Source of the DNA: Peptoniphilaceae bacterium
GTDB lineage: Bacteria > Bacillota > Clostridia > Tissierellales > Peptoniphilaceae
Length of the DNA stretch: 64,000 nt
Direction of reading: 5' to 3'
NCBI GenBank assembly: GCA_902363535.1
Contig: CABJAE010000007.1
Location: forward strand, 1 to 64,000
The notes below the pieces were generated by a model. That model was given only the letters and a program-made list of their open reading frames with translations, was not told the DNA's origin and searched no databases. Position 1 is the stretch's first letter. Each line of letters starts with the position of its first letter. A program made the translations under genes and the position numbers. Below, piece after piece: positions 45,501-54,187 of the stretch.

Positions 45501-46022
45501 CTGAAGCTCCAAAAAGAAATTGTCTTCGCCGAAGATTTCTCGGTAGCGCAAAGCCGCCGCTTTGGCTTCGGCCTCGTCGTTTTGGAGAAGGGCCTGTTGC
45601 ACCTCCCCGCCTAAGCAGGCGGAGGTGGCGATAATCCCCTCGCTGTGCTTTTTCAAATCCTCCATGTCCACCCGGGGCTTGTAGTAAAAGCCGTCCACAT
45701 AGCCCGTGGAGACGATGGCCATTAAATTTTCCCAGCCCACCTGATTTTCCGCAAGAAGAATCAGGTGGTAGCGCCGATTGCTCTTGTCCGTCACGGATTT
45801 ATCCTGTTTCGTGACGTAGACCTCGCAGCCCAAAATCGGCTTCACACCCGCCGCCTTCGCCGCCTTGTAAAAGGCCACCATGCCGTACATATTTCCGTGA
45901 TCCGTTAAGGCCACGGCATCCATGCCCATGGCCTTGACCCGCTCGGGAAGGTCGGCGATTTTCGTGAAGCCGTCTAATAGCGAATACTCCGAGTGCAAAT
46001 GCAAGTGTACGAAAGATCCCAT
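42588..46022 (-). CDS. dnaE: DNA polymerase III alpha subunit, DnaE
   Basis: A full 1144-residue replicative polymerase. It has the PHP domain at the N-terminus (FVHLHLHSEYSLLDG; ALTDHGNMYG), the polymerase core with VGPGRGSAAGSVVSY and the catalytic MPDIDVDFCYERR. The helix-hairpin-helix and OB regions follow (GTIELVVFPQVYA near 1020). The PHP metal ligands look intact. Firmicutes also carry PolC; DnaE may extend primers on the lagging strand. Confidence 0.97.
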   Translation of the reverse strand: MGSFVHLHLHSEYSLLDGFTKIADLPERVKAMGMDAVALTDHGNMYGMVAFYKAAKAAGVKPILGCEVYVTKQDKSVTDKSNRRYHLILLAENQVGWENLMAIVSTGYVDGFYYKPRVDMEDLKKHSEGIIATSACLGGEVQQALLQNDEAEAKAAALRYREIFGEDNFFLELQDHGMREQKEVNRKLLRLSKETGIDLVATNDCHYLNKEDADAHDALLCIQTASILDEEERMRFPSDEFYVKSPEEMAELFPYAPEALENTAKIAARCHVELEFHHLHLPHFELPEGYTNEGYLRELVEEGLVKRYGEVNEAVRNRVEFELDTIFSMGYTDYFLIVWDFIAFARASGIEVGPGRGSAAGSVVSYALEIIDVDPLKFGLLFERFLNPERVSMPDIDVDFCYERREEVIDYVIDKYGEDHVAQIVTFGTLGARAAIRDVGRVMDLPYGRVDFVAKQVPNELNITLNRALEISPSLKKAYDEEEDVHRLLDLARRLEGVPRHTSTHAAGVVISQNPMTDYVPLTRNGEIISTQFNMIELEELGLLKMDFLGLRTLTVIRDALAFIERDFEKRIDFDAMDYDDPEVLKLFQRAETLGVFQFESGGMRAFLKELKPTKFADLAAANALFRPGPMNQIPKFVESKHDPSKITYPHEAVKDILEETYGCIVYQEQVMEIVRRVGGYSLGRADLVRRAMSKKKMAVMEQERQNFIYGSLNDDGEVDVAGALRNGVDEASADKIYDLMIDFANYAFNKSHSVAYAVVAYRTAWLKRYYPAQFMAAQITSFMSNTDHMRMYIEEVKRLNISLLPPDVNKSYLKFNVEDGAIRFGLKGIKNVGANFVRAIEEARGEGPFTSMTDFIRRVDKAAPGAMNKRSMESLIKAGAFDSLGGNRPQYLAVYDKLMDQIQGENKRNIPGQVSLFQQTETAMDEALPKLKDYDQKQKLEYERDVLGIYVSGHPLEAYTKSLKRQTNTDTADIKEALETTDVLFNRTLGGMLRETRTLVTKKNKMMAFGILEDLYGTIELVVFPQVYAALPPGLFEEGKLITVTGRIEGSEVEEGKVLVESIRPLEDVEAEEKLFIRLKNRDLQKDIEGVLENHRGALPVILYFTDEQKALGLPKRLAVNCDDELIRDLSRYVDPEKDVIRK

Positions 46023-46036
46023 AGTCGTCCTCTCTA

Positions 46037-46072
46037 AATAAAAAAAGAGCTGTCGAAAAGGCCAGCTCTTTT
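46037..46072 (-). terminator. Hairpin with T-run between ptsH and dnaE
   Basis: AAAAGAGCTG (46043-46052) pairs with CAGCTCTTTT (46063-46072). On the minus strand a T-run follows. It covers the end of ptsH and should reduce, perhaps not abolish, readthrough into dnaE. Confidence 0.78.
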
Positions 46073-46331
46073 AATTTAATTGATTTTCTACAAATTCAAC
46101 CATGCCCTCGACGGCCTTGTCCTCGTCCTTGCCTTCGGCCCGCAGGATAATCTCTTGACCCGAGAAAATACCCAAGCTCATAATGCCGATAATGCTTTTG
46201 CCGTTGACCTCTTCGCCGTCGCGAATAATCGTAATGTCCGATTCGTACTGATTGGCCGCCCGAACGAACATGGCCGCCGGTCTGGCGTGCAGACCCTCTT
46301 TGTTTTTAAGTATTACCTTGGACTCTTTCAA
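46071..46331 (-). CDS. ptsH: HPr phosphocarrier protein
   Basis: An 86-residue HPr. NKEGLHARPAAMFVRAANQ carries the phosphorylated His15; GKSIIGIMSLG contains the Ser46-type regulatory site for HPr kinase. It relays phosphate in sugar PTS uptake and helps catabolite control. The start is TTG at 46331, with GAGGAG upstream. It starts one base from the whiA stop. Confidence 0.94.
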   Translation of the reverse strand: MKESKVILKNKEGLHARPAAMFVRAANQYESDITIIRDGEEVNGKSIIGIMSLGIFSGQEIILRAEGKDEDKAVEGMVEFVENQLN

Positions 46332-46332
46332 T

Positions 46333-47277
46333 TTATTCTCCTCTCAGCTTTTCCGCCAGCTCGTGTATTTTTTTCAGGCGGTGATTGACGCCGCTTCTCG
46401 ACATTTTCGGTTCCATCATTTCGCCGATCTCCGCTAAACTTGCCTCGGGATGGTTCATGCGACAGGTGGCCACGGGGATGAGCTCCTCGTCTAAGGCCGA
46501 AAAGCCCACGGTCTTTTGAATCAGCTCGATGTCTCTCATCTGCCTCGATGCCGCGTTCACCGTCTTGGAAAGATTGGCCGTTTCGCAATTCACCAGGCGG
46601 TTCACATTGTTCCTGACGTCTTTCACCACCCGAGTGGATTCGAATTCCAATACGGAGCGGCTCGCGCCCATAAATGCCAGAAGATCGGAAATTTTTTCCG
46701 CCTCTTTTAAGTAAAGAATGTAATCGTCTTTTCTGTAAATGCCCTTGGCCGAAAAACCTACCCGCGAAAGCCATTTGTTTATATCGTCACCGTGGGTCTT
46801 GTCGTGAGAAATCATCTCCAAATGATACCTCTTCGACGGACTGGTCACGGACCCCGCCCCTAAAAAGGAGGCGCGAATGTAGGCGCGGATCGACTGTGCA
46901 TCTCGCAAGAGCGCCGGATCCACGGCGTAGTGCATTTGAAAAACATTGTCGGGACGAAGGAAATCGCTATCCATAAGAAGAGCACGAACCGATCCTTCGT
47001 CGGTCATGCGTATGCGGTACTGTTTGTTTTTCTTTAAATACATGTTTTGCGTCGCCGCCACTTCCACGTCGCTGCCGAAGAGCCGCTTGATGGCGGAGAG
47101 GATGCGCCGGGCCACGGAGGCATTCTCCGTGTGGAAGGAAAGATCGATTTTCAGCCCTTCCCTCAGGCGAATCACGCCGCAGGTGCGCACATAGGCCGCA
47201 AGCTCCGCGTGAAGAATCGCCATGTCTTCCATGGGCACGCGGGCCAATTCATTTTTTACATCTTTCGAAAAACTCAC
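46333..47277 (-). CDS. whiA: DNA-binding protein WhiA
   Basis: A 314-residue WhiA: an N-terminal LAGLIDADG homing-endonuclease-like fold (SVARRILSAIKRLFGSDVE; AYIRASFLGAGSVTSP) and a C-terminal helix-turn-helix (EASLAEIGEMMEPKMSRSGVNHRLKKIHELAEKL). The endonuclease active residues are not kept. It influences chromosome segregation and division in Firmicutes. It begins at GTG (47277) after GAGGAG. Confidence 0.95.
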   Translation of the reverse strand: MSFSKDVKNELARVPMEDMAILHAELAAYVRTCGVIRLREGLKIDLSFHTENASVARRILSAIKRLFGSDVEVAATQNMYLKKNKQYRIRMTDEGSVRALLMDSDFLRPDNVFQMHYAVDPALLRDAQSIRAYIRASFLGAGSVTSPSKRYHLEMISHDKTHGDDINKWLSRVGFSAKGIYRKDDYILYLKEAEKISDLLAFMGASRSVLEFESTRVVKDVRNNVNRLVNCETANLSKTVNAASRQMRDIELIQKTVGFSALDEELIPVATCRMNHPEASLAEIGEMMEPKMSRSGVNHRLKKIHELAEKLRGE

Positions 47278-47304
47278 AGTCTCCTCGATTCTACTCCCTC
47301 TCTA

Positions 47305-48315
47305 TTATAGAGCAGTTCTTCTTTCCTTGCAATGGATTTCCCGATAACGGTCGCATAAGCTTAAAAGTCGTTGGGCTACGGCGAGGCCGTCGTGGCGAAT
47401 GAGCTCGCCCCCTGTGGCCATAAAGGCCCCTTCCTCCACGTCGACTCCGCGGGCCGCGAGGACTTTTCGCTCCTCGTCCGTTAAATAAATGGGCCGCACG
47501 CCTTCTTTGCGGGCGTACTTTTCGAGAAGCTCCGGATCCGTTTTTGAATCGTTTGCAAGAATGCAGGTCACCGGCCTCATAAGGCCGTGGGCTTTTAATG
47601 CGTCCAGGTGGTCGATGAGGCCCATGCCCTCGGTCTCGCCGTGCTGCTCCATCATATTGGCCACGTAAACCAAAGGCGCCGGGGATTCGTTCAGGGCCCG
47701 GGCCACTTCCGGCACGAGGAGATTGGGAATCAAAGACGTATACAAGCTCCCCGGCCCGAGGACCAAGAGATCCGCCGATAAAATTTCCCCGATGCAATCG
47801 CCGTTGGCCCGAGGTGCCCGCGGTGCCAATTCGATGGAGGTAATGGCCGCGTCGTTTTCGTAGGCGTAGCGGGGAATGGCGGACTCGCCGCGAATGCTCG
47901 CCCCATCGGTGTAATGGCCGATGAGGGCGATGGATTCTTCCGTCACGGGAAGCACCCGCCCGGTGATCTTTAATACTTCCGCCGCTTCCTTCACCCCTTC
48001 GGCGAAGCCGCCGTAAATATCCGTGAGGGCCGTAATAATTAAATTGCCCATGTTTTGATCTTTCAAATTTCCGTCTTGAAAGCGGTACTGCAAGAGGTTT
48101 TTCAGTGACGGCTCCGCATTGGCGAGGGCCACCAAACAGTTGCGCACATCCCCCGGAGGCAACATGCCGTAATCCCTACGAAGCATGCCGCTGCTCCCGC
48201 CGTCGTCGGCCATGGTGACGATGGCCGTAATGTCGTCTGTGAAGCGCTTTATCCCCCGCAAGATAACGGAGATGCCCGTGCCGCCGCCGATGACTACAAA
48301 TTTCGGATCGCTCAT
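47305..48315 (-). CDS. yvcK: YvcK/CofD-like protein (gluconeogenesis factor)
   Basis: A 336-residue protein with the nucleotide-binding opening VVIGGGTGISVILRGIKRF and TMADDGGSSGMLRRDYGMLPPGD, the CofD-like YvcK signature. YvcK proteins bind UDP-sugars and affect cell-wall synthesis under gluconeogenic growth. It follows rapZ with one base between, and precedes whiA in the conserved rapZ-yvcK-whiA order. Confidence 0.95.
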   Translation of the reverse strand: MSDPKFVVIGGGTGISVILRGIKRFTDDITAIVTMADDGGSSGMLRRDYGMLPPGDVRNCLVALANAEPSLKNLLQYRFQDGNLKDQNMGNLIITALTDIYGGFAEGVKEAAEVLKITGRVLPVTEESIALIGHYTDGASIRGESAIPRYAYENDAAITSIELAPRAPRANGDCIGEILSADLLVLGPGSLYTSLIPNLLVPEVARALNESPAPLVYVANMMEQHGETEGMGLIDHLDALKAHGLMRPVTCILANDSKTDPELLEKYARKEGVRPIYLTDEERKVLAARGVDVEEGAFMATGGELIRHDGLAVAQRLLSLCDRYREIHCKERRTAL

Positions 48316-48316
48316 G

Positions 48317-49153
48317 CTACACGCCTAAATCCCTGTGGCCGACGATGACCCCGTAGCCCGCCTCGCGCAGAGCCTCACCCAGTCTCTCCGTCATGGCCAC
48401 GGAGCGGTGAAAGCCGCCGGTGCATCCGATGCCGATGGTCAAATGCTCCTTCCCCTCCGCCACGTAATCGTCGCCGAAGGTCTTCATGTAGTTGACGATA
48501 AAGGCGACGAAGTCCTCCGCCTTTTTCTTCCCGAAGACGTAGTCGCGGGTTTCGGGATTCAGGCCGTTTTTCGCCTTCAGTTCGCTGACGTAATAAGGAT
48601 TGGGCAAAAAGCGCATGTCGAAAACCAAATCCGCCTCTTCCAAAATGCCGTTTTTAAAGCCGAAGGAGATCACGGAGATGCCCAGCTTTCCCCGCTCCTC
48701 GATTAAAATGCTCTTCAGGCGAATTTTTAAATTATAATTGGTCATCTTCGACGTGTCAATAATGTGATCCGCCCGAGCGCGAAGGGGCTCCATGCGCCGC
48801 TTTTCCTCTTCGATGCCCTTGGCGATGGAAGAGCTCAGGGGATGAGGGCGGCGCAGTTCCTTGAAGCGCTGAATCAGCACGTGAGGATCCGCCTCTAAAT
48901 AGATCACGGTGACATCGTCTACTTCTTTGTCCAGGGTTTGAATGGCCACGTCCAGCTCGTTAAAAAACAGGCCGCTTCGTATGTCTAAAACCAGGGCCAC
49001 CAAAGGCATTTGGGCCTCTTCCACCATTTCGATAAATTTCGGAAATAAGGCCGGCGGCAAATTGTCCACGCAGTAGTAGCCCAGATCCTCCGCCGCCTTC
49101 AAGGCTTGGCTCTTGCCGGCGCCGGAAAGGCCCGTCAAAACTAAAAGTTTCAT
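48317..49153 (-). CDS. rapZ: RNase adapter / nucleotide-binding protein RapZ
   Basis: A 278-residue P-loop protein with Walker A TGLSGAGKS at 6-14, LGYYCVDNLP near 27, and a C-terminal GIGCTGGFHRSVAMTERL stretch. In enterobacteria RapZ tunes amino-sugar synthesis; in Firmicutes its role with YvcK is less clear. The ATG overlaps the murB stop by four bases. Confidence 0.95.
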   Translation of the reverse strand: MKLLVLTGLSGAGKSQALKAAEDLGYYCVDNLPPALFPKFIEMVEEAQMPLVALVLDIRSGLFFNELDVAIQTLDKEVDDVTVIYLEADPHVLIQRFKELRRPHPLSSSIAKGIEEEKRRMEPLRARADHIIDTSKMTNYNLKIRLKSILIEERGKLGISVISFGFKNGILEEADLVFDMRFLPNPYYVSELKAKNGLNPETRDYVFGKKKAEDFVAFIVNYMKTFGDDYVAEGKEHLTIGIGCTGGFHRSVAMTERLGEALREAGYGVIVGHRDLGV

Positions 49154-50037
49154 TCCGTCTCTCCCAATACTTTTACTTCCGTCTCCAATTCCACGCCGTG
49201 TTTTTCGTACACCGCCTCCTGCACCGTGCGGATGAGCTCCACCACGTCCTTGCAGGTGGCGCCGCCCGTGTTAATGACGAAGCCGCAATGCTTTTCGGAC
49301 ACTTGGGCGCCGCCGTGCTTCAGGCCTCTTAGTCCCGCCTGGTCGATGAGCTGCCCGGCAAAGTAGCCTTCCGGACGCTTAAAGGTGCTCCCCGCCGAGG
49401 GATATTCCAGAGGCTGCTTCGAGAGGCGGCGTTGCCACAATTCGTCCATGCGGCTTCGAATGGCCGCCTCATCCCCCGGCTTTAAGGCGAAGGTGGCCTC
49501 TAAAACCACGAGCTTTTCGTCGTAGACGCGGCTGTTTCTGTAACGAAAGTCCATTTCATCTCCGGGAATCACTTCCGTGGTGCCGTCGTGGTGCATGACC
49601 TTTACCGATTCCACCACATCCTTCATTTCTCCGCCGTAGGCGCCGGCGTTCATGGTCATGGCACCGCCCACGGCTCCGGGAATGCCGTGGGCAAATTCCA
49701 AGCCCTCCAAAGAAGCCCCACAGGCCGCTTCCGCCACTTTTCTTAAAGAGGCGCCGCTTTGGGCGATGACACGGGTGCCGTCCACCTTCACGTCGGAAAA
49801 ATAATTTTCCAGGCGAATCACCGCCCCGCGCATCCCTTTGTCGGAGACCACCATATTGGTGCCCTTGCCCATAACCATCCAAGGCATGTTTTCTTTTTGA
49901 ACCGCAGCGATCACTAGGCGAAGCTCTTCTTCGGTGCGGGGCTCGATAAAGTAATCCACGGGCCCGCCGATTTGAAAACTGGTCACTTCCTTCATGGGAT
50001 AGTGCTCGATGATGTGTTCTCTTACCAATTCGTCCAT
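49150..50037 (-). CDS. murB: UDP-N-acetylenolpyruvoylglucosamine reductase
   Basis: A 295-residue type II MurB, an FAD enzyme reducing the enolpyruvyl group to make UDP-MurNAc. Seen are FQIGGPVDYF, GKGTNMVVSD (FAD loop), EFAHGIPGAVGGAMTMNAGAYGGEM and AGSTFKRPEGYFAGQLIDQAGLRG with the catalytic Ser. It is first in the murB-rapZ-yvcK-whiA-ptsH-dnaE-pfkA-pyk block. TACAAT upstream may be the -10. Confidence 0.96.
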   Translation of the reverse strand: MDELVREHIIEHYPMKEVTSFQIGGPVDYFIEPRTEEELRLVIAAVQKENMPWMVMGKGTNMVVSDKGMRGAVIRLENYFSDVKVDGTRVIAQSGASLRKVAEAACGASLEGLEFAHGIPGAVGGAMTMNAGAYGGEMKDVVESVKVMHHDGTTEVIPGDEMDFRYRNSRVYDEKLVVLEATFALKPGDEAAIRSRMDELWQRRLSKQPLEYPSAGSTFKRPEGYFAGQLIDQAGLRGLKHGGAQVSEKHCGFVINTGGATCKDVVELIRTVQEAVYEKHGVELETEVKVLGETE

Positions 50038-50114
50038 GTATCTAAACTCCTTTGTTTTTTATTTCTGTAAACCTATTGTACCAAAGAAATGCAAAGAAAG
50101 TTCAAAAAAGGGGG

Positions 50115-50144
50115 TTGACAAGTGGCGGAGGTCCTTGTTAGAAT
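50115..50144 (+). promoter_or_regulatory. Promoter of the met T-box transcript
   Basis: -35 TTGACA (50115-50120), 18-base spacer, -10 TAGAAT (50139-50144). It diverges from murB. Confidence 0.78.
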
Positions 50145-50150
50145 TGTGCC

Positions 50151-50408
50151 AACGAGTTTGACGAGGAGAGTATCTCGAAGGGATCGAACTACAGAGAAGC
50201 TTCATTTGGTGAGAGAAGCGTTTTGGTTTTCGAGTGAACATGGCCTCTGACTCTAAGGGTCGATACGAGATTCTTACAGGTGCGCCTGTTACAGCGCCGG
50301 AGTATGATGGTACTCGTTGAGGTGTAAATCGCGAGGTTTACATAAATAAAGGTGGTAACACGATTTCTATCGTCCTTTTTTCCCATGCGGAAAGAAGGAC
50401 GTTTTTTT
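50151..50408 (+). promoter_or_regulatory. T-box leader, methionine-specific
   Basis: Stem I contains GTGAACATGGCCTCTGACT with ATG at 50240-50242 in the specifier position, aligned with the TGG of the trpP leader. The antiterminator motif is the variant GGTGGTAACACGA (50351-50363). The terminator arms CGTCCTT/AAGGACG (from 50371 to 50401) are followed by seven T. Uncharged tRNA-Met should open metNIQ. The long A/G-rich segment between stem I and the motif is normal. Confidence 0.88.
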
Positions 50409-50436
50409 ATTTTCATTTTGAACGAGGAGGTTCATC

Positions 50437-51477
50437 GTGATCGACTTGAAACATATTTCCGTGGTCTTCGAAAAAGACCGCAAGCGCTTCACGGCGGTGG
50501 ACGACGTGTCCCTCAAGGTGGATGAGGGCGATGTCTTCGGCATCGTCGGCTATTCCGGGGCGGGGAAATCCACCCTGGTTCGCACCATAAATCTCTTGCA
50601 GCCCCCTACATCCGGAGAGGTCATCGTGAGCGGCGAAGACCTAACCAAGCTTCCCGTAAAGGAGCTGAGAACGCGCCGCAAAAAAATCGGCATGATCTTC
50701 CAGCACTTTAATCTGATGAACGCCCGCACCATTTTAGGCAATGTGCTCTACCCCCTGAAAGACAGCACGCTCTCCGACAGGGAGAAGGAGAAAAAAGCCA
50801 TGGATCTTTTGCGGTTGGTAGGCATCGAAGAAAAGGCCCACAGCTATCCCCGGGAACTTTCCGGCGGACAGAAACAGCGGGTGGCCATCGCCCGGGCTCT
50901 GGCCAACGACCCGAAGATTCTCCTCTGCGACGAAGCCACCTCGGCCCTGGACCCTCGCACCACCACATCCATTCTCCATCTATTAAAGCGGCTGAATAAG
51001 GAGATGAACTTAACCATCGTCCTCATCACCCACGAAATGCAGGCGGTGAAGGAAATTTGCAACAAAGTCGCCGTCATGGAATCGGGGCGGGTGGTGGAAT
51101 CCGGTTCCCTTATCGACATTTTCGCCAATCCCCAAGAGGAAATTACCCAACAGTTCGTAAACACCGCGAGCCACTGGGACGAAACCATCGACAAGCTCAA
51201 GGACCACGGCTACTTCAATGCCGACGATCCCACCAGCGAGCTTATCCACCTGCGCTACATCGGCGCCTCCGCCACGAACCCGGTCTTAAACGACGTGTTT
51301 ACGAAATTCCACGTCAAGACCAATATTTTGTCCGGGAGCATCGAATTTTTGGAAGATGTGCCCTTCGGCAACCTGGTGGTGCTCTTTGAAGGATCCCCCG
51401 ACGCCATTAAACAGGCGAAGCAATACATGATCGATCAAAACGTCGACCTTCGCGTCGTCGATAAGGAGGTGATTTAA
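50437..51477 (+). CDS. metN: Methionine ABC importer ATPase
   Basis: A 346-residue ATPase: Walker A GYSGAGKST, signature [15 protein letters not shown], Walker B ILLCDEATSALDP, and a C-terminal NIL/ACT-like domain (about 265-345) that senses methionine and shuts transport. The start is GTG at 50437 with GAGGAGG upstream. It overlaps metI by one base. Confidence 0.95.
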   Translation: MIDLKHISVVFEKDRKRFTAVDDVSLKVDEGDVFGIVGYSGAGKSTLVRTINLLQPPTSGEVIVSGEDLTKLPVKELRTRRKKIGMIFQHFNLMNARTILGNVLYPLKDSTLSDREKEKKAMDLLRLVGIEEKAHSYPRELSGGQKQRVAIARALANDPKILLCDEATSALDPRTTTSILHLLKRLNKEMNLTIVLITHEMQAVKEICNKVAVMESGRVVESGSLIDIFANPQEEITQQFVNTASHWDETIDKLKDHGYFNADDPTSELIHLRYIGASATNPVLNDVFTKFHVKTNILSGSIEFLEDVPFGNLVVLFEGSPDAIKQAKQYMIDQNVDLRVVDKEVI

Positions 51478-52142
51478 TGGACTTTTTTGCCAACGCCATC
51501 GCATCAAAGCAAGATTTTATTACGGAGACAGGCGCCACCATCTACATGGTCGTGGTTACGTCGATTATCGCCGGCATCATCGGCATGTTAGGCGGCCTGG
51601 CTCTGACACTCACCCAAGAAGGCGGCCTGTGGGAAAACCAAAAAGTGTATTGGGTCTTGGATAAAGTGGTAAACATCTTCCGCTCCATTCCCTTCATTAT
51701 ATTATTGGCCCTCATCTCCCCCGTGACCCGCGCCATTGTGCATACCACCATCGGCAACACCGCCGCCATCGTGCCCCTCGTCGTAGGGAGCGCCCCCTTC
51801 TACGCCCGGCAAATTGAAAACGCCTTGGCCGAAGTGGACAGCGGCATCATCGAAGCGGCGAAATCCATGGGGGATTCCCCGGCGAACATCGTCTTCGGCG
51901 TCTATTTAAAAGAAGGCCTTCCCGCCATCTTGCGGGCCAGTGCCATGACCATCATCAGCCTCATCGGCCTCACCGCCATGGCCGGCGCCGTGGGCGCAGG
52001 GGGCCTTGGAAACCTGGCCATTACCCGCGGCTACAACCGCTACCAAAACGACATCATCATCGTTTCCACCATCCTCATTTTAATCTTGGTATTTATTACC
52101 CAGGGCATCTTTAACCTGTGGGTAAAGAAAGTACAACACTGA
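51477..52142 (+). CDS. metI: Methionine ABC importer permease
   Basis: A 221-residue permease with five to six helices and the EAA coupling loop IIEAAKSMGDSPANIVFGVYLKEGLP. It pairs with MetN and a MetQ lipoprotein. It follows the ATPase with overlapping stop and start. Confidence 0.95.
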   Translation: MDFFANAIASKQDFITETGATIYMVVVTSIIAGIIGMLGGLALTLTQEGGLWENQKVYWVLDKVVNIFRSIPFIILLALISPVTRAIVHTTIGNTAAIVPLVVGSAPFYARQIENALAEVDSGIIEAAKSMGDSPANIVFGVYLKEGLPAILRASAMTIISLIGLTAMAGAVGAGGLGNLAITRGYNRYQNDIIIVSTILILILVFITQGIFNLWVKKVQH

Positions 52143-52171
52143 AAGAAATCACTTTAAGAAAGGAGCTCATC

Positions 52172-53110
52172 ATGAAGCAATTATTCAAGAAAGTCACCTC
52201 CATCGCCCTTCTCTCGGCCCTGGTTCTCACCGGATGCGCCGGCGGAGGAAACAACGGGGCGAAAGACAATGCCGCCGAAAACAACACCGCGAAAAACAAC
52301 GCCGCCGCACAAAAAACCGACGAGAAAAAAGACGGTCAAGTGGTAAAAATCGGCGTCGTCGGCGACGACCAACGCCTCTGGGAAAAGGCAAAAGAAAATG
52401 CCGAAAAAGACGGCGTCACCTTGGACATCGTGGTCTTTAACGACTACAACACCCCCAACGACGCTTTGGCAAACGGCGACATCGACTTAAACGCCTTCCA
52501 ACACAAGGCCTTCTTAGACGATTACAACGAAGCGAAAAAACAAAACCTCGTGCCCATCGGCATGACCTATCTCTCCCCCATCGGCGTCTACTCCGACAAG
52601 ATTAAGGACTTAAAGGAACTGAAAGACGGCGCGAAAATCGCCATTCCCAACGACGCCACCAACGGCGGCCGCGCCCTGATCGTGCTCGAGCAAGCGGGCG
52701 TCATTACCTTAAAAGACGACGCCGGCCTCGTGCCCACGGTAAAAGACATTAAGGACAATCCCAAGAATGTAACAATCGACGAACTGGACGCCGCCCAAGT
52801 GGCCCGCTCCCTTCCCGATGTGGACGCCGCCGTCATTAACGGCAACATGGCCGTGGACGCCGGATTGGATCCGAGACAAGACACGATCTTCGTGGAAGAA
52901 ATGGGCGAAAGCATCGCACCTTACATCAACTACGTCGTGGCTCGGGAAGAAGACAAAGACAACGAACTGTACAAAAAAGTCGTCAGCTATTACCAACAAG
53001 ACAATGTAGACGAGCTTCTCCAAGAACTTTACAAAGGCAGTCAATACGCCGCATGGAAATTGGATCTGAAAGATCTGGGCCAATACGGCGGGGCGAAAGA
53101 CGCGAAATAA
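52172..53110 (+). CDS. metQ: Methionine-binding lipoprotein MetQ, first copy
   Basis: A 312-residue lipoprotein. The signal peptide ends in a lipobox LTGC at about 16-19, so the mature protein hangs on the outer face of the membrane. An Asn/Ala/Lys-rich linker precedes the NlpA fold (KIGVVGDDQRLWEKAKENAEKDGV; VVFNDYNTPNDALANGDIDLNAFQHKAFLDDY). The ATG at 52172 follows AAGGAG; the earlier in-frame ATG overlaps metI. Confidence 0.94.
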   Translation: MKQLFKKVTSIALLSALVLTGCAGGGNNGAKDNAAENNTAKNNAAAQKTDEKKDGQVVKIGVVGDDQRLWEKAKENAEKDGVTLDIVVFNDYNTPNDALANGDIDLNAFQHKAFLDDYNEAKKQNLVPIGMTYLSPIGVYSDKIKDLKELKDGAKIAIPNDATNGGRALIVLEQAGVITLKDDAGLVPTVKDIKDNPKNVTIDELDAAQVARSLPDVDAAVINGNMAVDAGLDPRQDTIFVEEMGESIAPYINYVVAREEDKDNELYKKVVSYYQQDNVDELLQELYKGSQYAAWKLDLKDLGQYGGAKDAK

Positions 53111-53132
53111 GTTTGAAGAAAGAAGGTCTGTG

Positions 53133-53219
53133 ATGAAAAAGAAAGGGCGAATGCTCTACCCCTCCACCCGCTTACGAGACGGCCGCTCCGGCGGCCTCGG
53201 GTGTGAAGGGCTCAACTGA
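53133..53219 (+). CDS. Possible 28-residue leader peptide between the metQ copies
   Basis: ATG to TGA encodes MKKKGRMLYPSTRLRDGRSG followed by GLGCEGLN. A weak GAAGG site lies seven bases upstream. It contains a GC-rich hairpin (GGCCGC/GCGGCC). It could be a translated spacer, a remnant, or merely a stem that tunes metQ2 expression. Not similar to anything I know. Confidence 0.25.
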   Translation: MKKKGRMLYPSTRLRDGRSGGLGCEGLN

Positions 53220-53267
53220 CCACCTGCCGCCGGCTTCGGCCAAAAAATCAGAAAAGGAATGATACCA

Positions 53268-54146
53268 ATGAAACACATTTTTAAATCCATTACCGCCGTT
53301 CTCTTATGCGCCTGCCTCCTCTTTACCGCTACCGCTTGCGGGAAAACAGAGGATGCATCGCAACAAAAAACCGTCAAACTCGGCCTCGTCGGCGACGACC
53401 AACGGCTCTGGGAAAAAGCCGCGGAGCTTGCGGCAAAAGACGGCATTAAAATCGAATTTGTCAAATTCTCCGACTACAACACCCCCAACGACGCTCTGGT
53501 CAACGGCGATGTGGATCTGAACGCCTTCCAACACAAGGCCTTCCTGGACGCCTACAACGCGTCGAAAAACACGGATCTCGTCCCCATCGGACGCACCTTT
53601 ATTTCCCCCATCGGTGCCTACTCCGACAAGATCAAGGATTTAAAAGACGTGCCCCAAGGCGGCAAGGTATCCATTCCCAACGACACCACCAACGGCGGGC
53701 GGGCCCTCTTCCTTTTGGAAGCCGCAGGCCTCATTAAACTAAAAGACGACGTCGGCGTGAGCCCCACCAAGGCGGACATCGCGGAAAATCCGAAGAACAT
53801 CACCATCGACGAGCTGGATGCCGCCCAAGTGGCCCGCACCCTGCCCGACGTGGATGCGGCGGTCATCAACACGAACCTTGCCATCGACGCCGGCCTCTCC
53901 CCGAAAGACGATGCCATCTTCATGGAACCGGTCAACGAAAACTCCGCCCCCTACATTAACTACGTGGTGGCTCGAGCCGAAGACAAAGACAACGAACTCT
54001 ACAAGAAAGTCGCTTCCTACTACCGCACGCCGGAAGTCAAGGAATTAAACGACAGCCTGTACGAAAAGACCCAGCTCATGGCCTGGGAACTGGATATTCC
54101 CGATGCCGGCAACACGGCGGATCCCGCCTATCGCCCCGGCAAGTAA
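53268..54146 (+). CDS. MetQ-family binding lipoprotein, second copy
   Basis: A 292-residue NlpA-fold lipoprotein with a lipobox ending in TATAC near residue 22. It is close to the first copy through most of its length (VGDDQRLWEKA, DYNTPNDALVNGDVDLNAFQHKAFLDAYN), so it arose by tandem duplication. Differences lie in the linker and C-terminus (KDVPQGGKVSIPNDTTNGGRALFLLE). It may take D-methionine or another amino acid using the same MetNI. The ATG at 53268 suits the AAGGA site better than 53259. Confidence 0.9.
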   Translation: MKHIFKSITAVLLCACLLFTATACGKTEDASQQKTVKLGLVGDDQRLWEKAAELAAKDGIKIEFVKFSDYNTPNDALVNGDVDLNAFQHKAFLDAYNASKNTDLVPIGRTFISPIGAYSDKIKDLKDVPQGGKVSIPNDTTNGGRALFLLEAAGLIKLKDDVGVSPTKADIAENPKNITIDELDAAQVARTLPDVDAAVINTNLAIDAGLSPKDDAIFMEPVNENSAPYINYVVARAEDKDNELYKKVASYYRTPEVKELNDSLYEKTQLMAWELDIPDAGNTADPAYRPGK

Positions 54147-54163
54147 TCCGATCCTCCTTTCGC

Positions 54164-54187
54164 AAAAAGCCCTTCGGGGCTTTTTTT
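54164..54187 (+). terminator. Terminator of the metNIQQ operon
   Basis: GCCC (54169-54172) pairs with GGGC (54177-54180) around TTCG, flanked by A-run and T-run. Confidence 0.88.
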
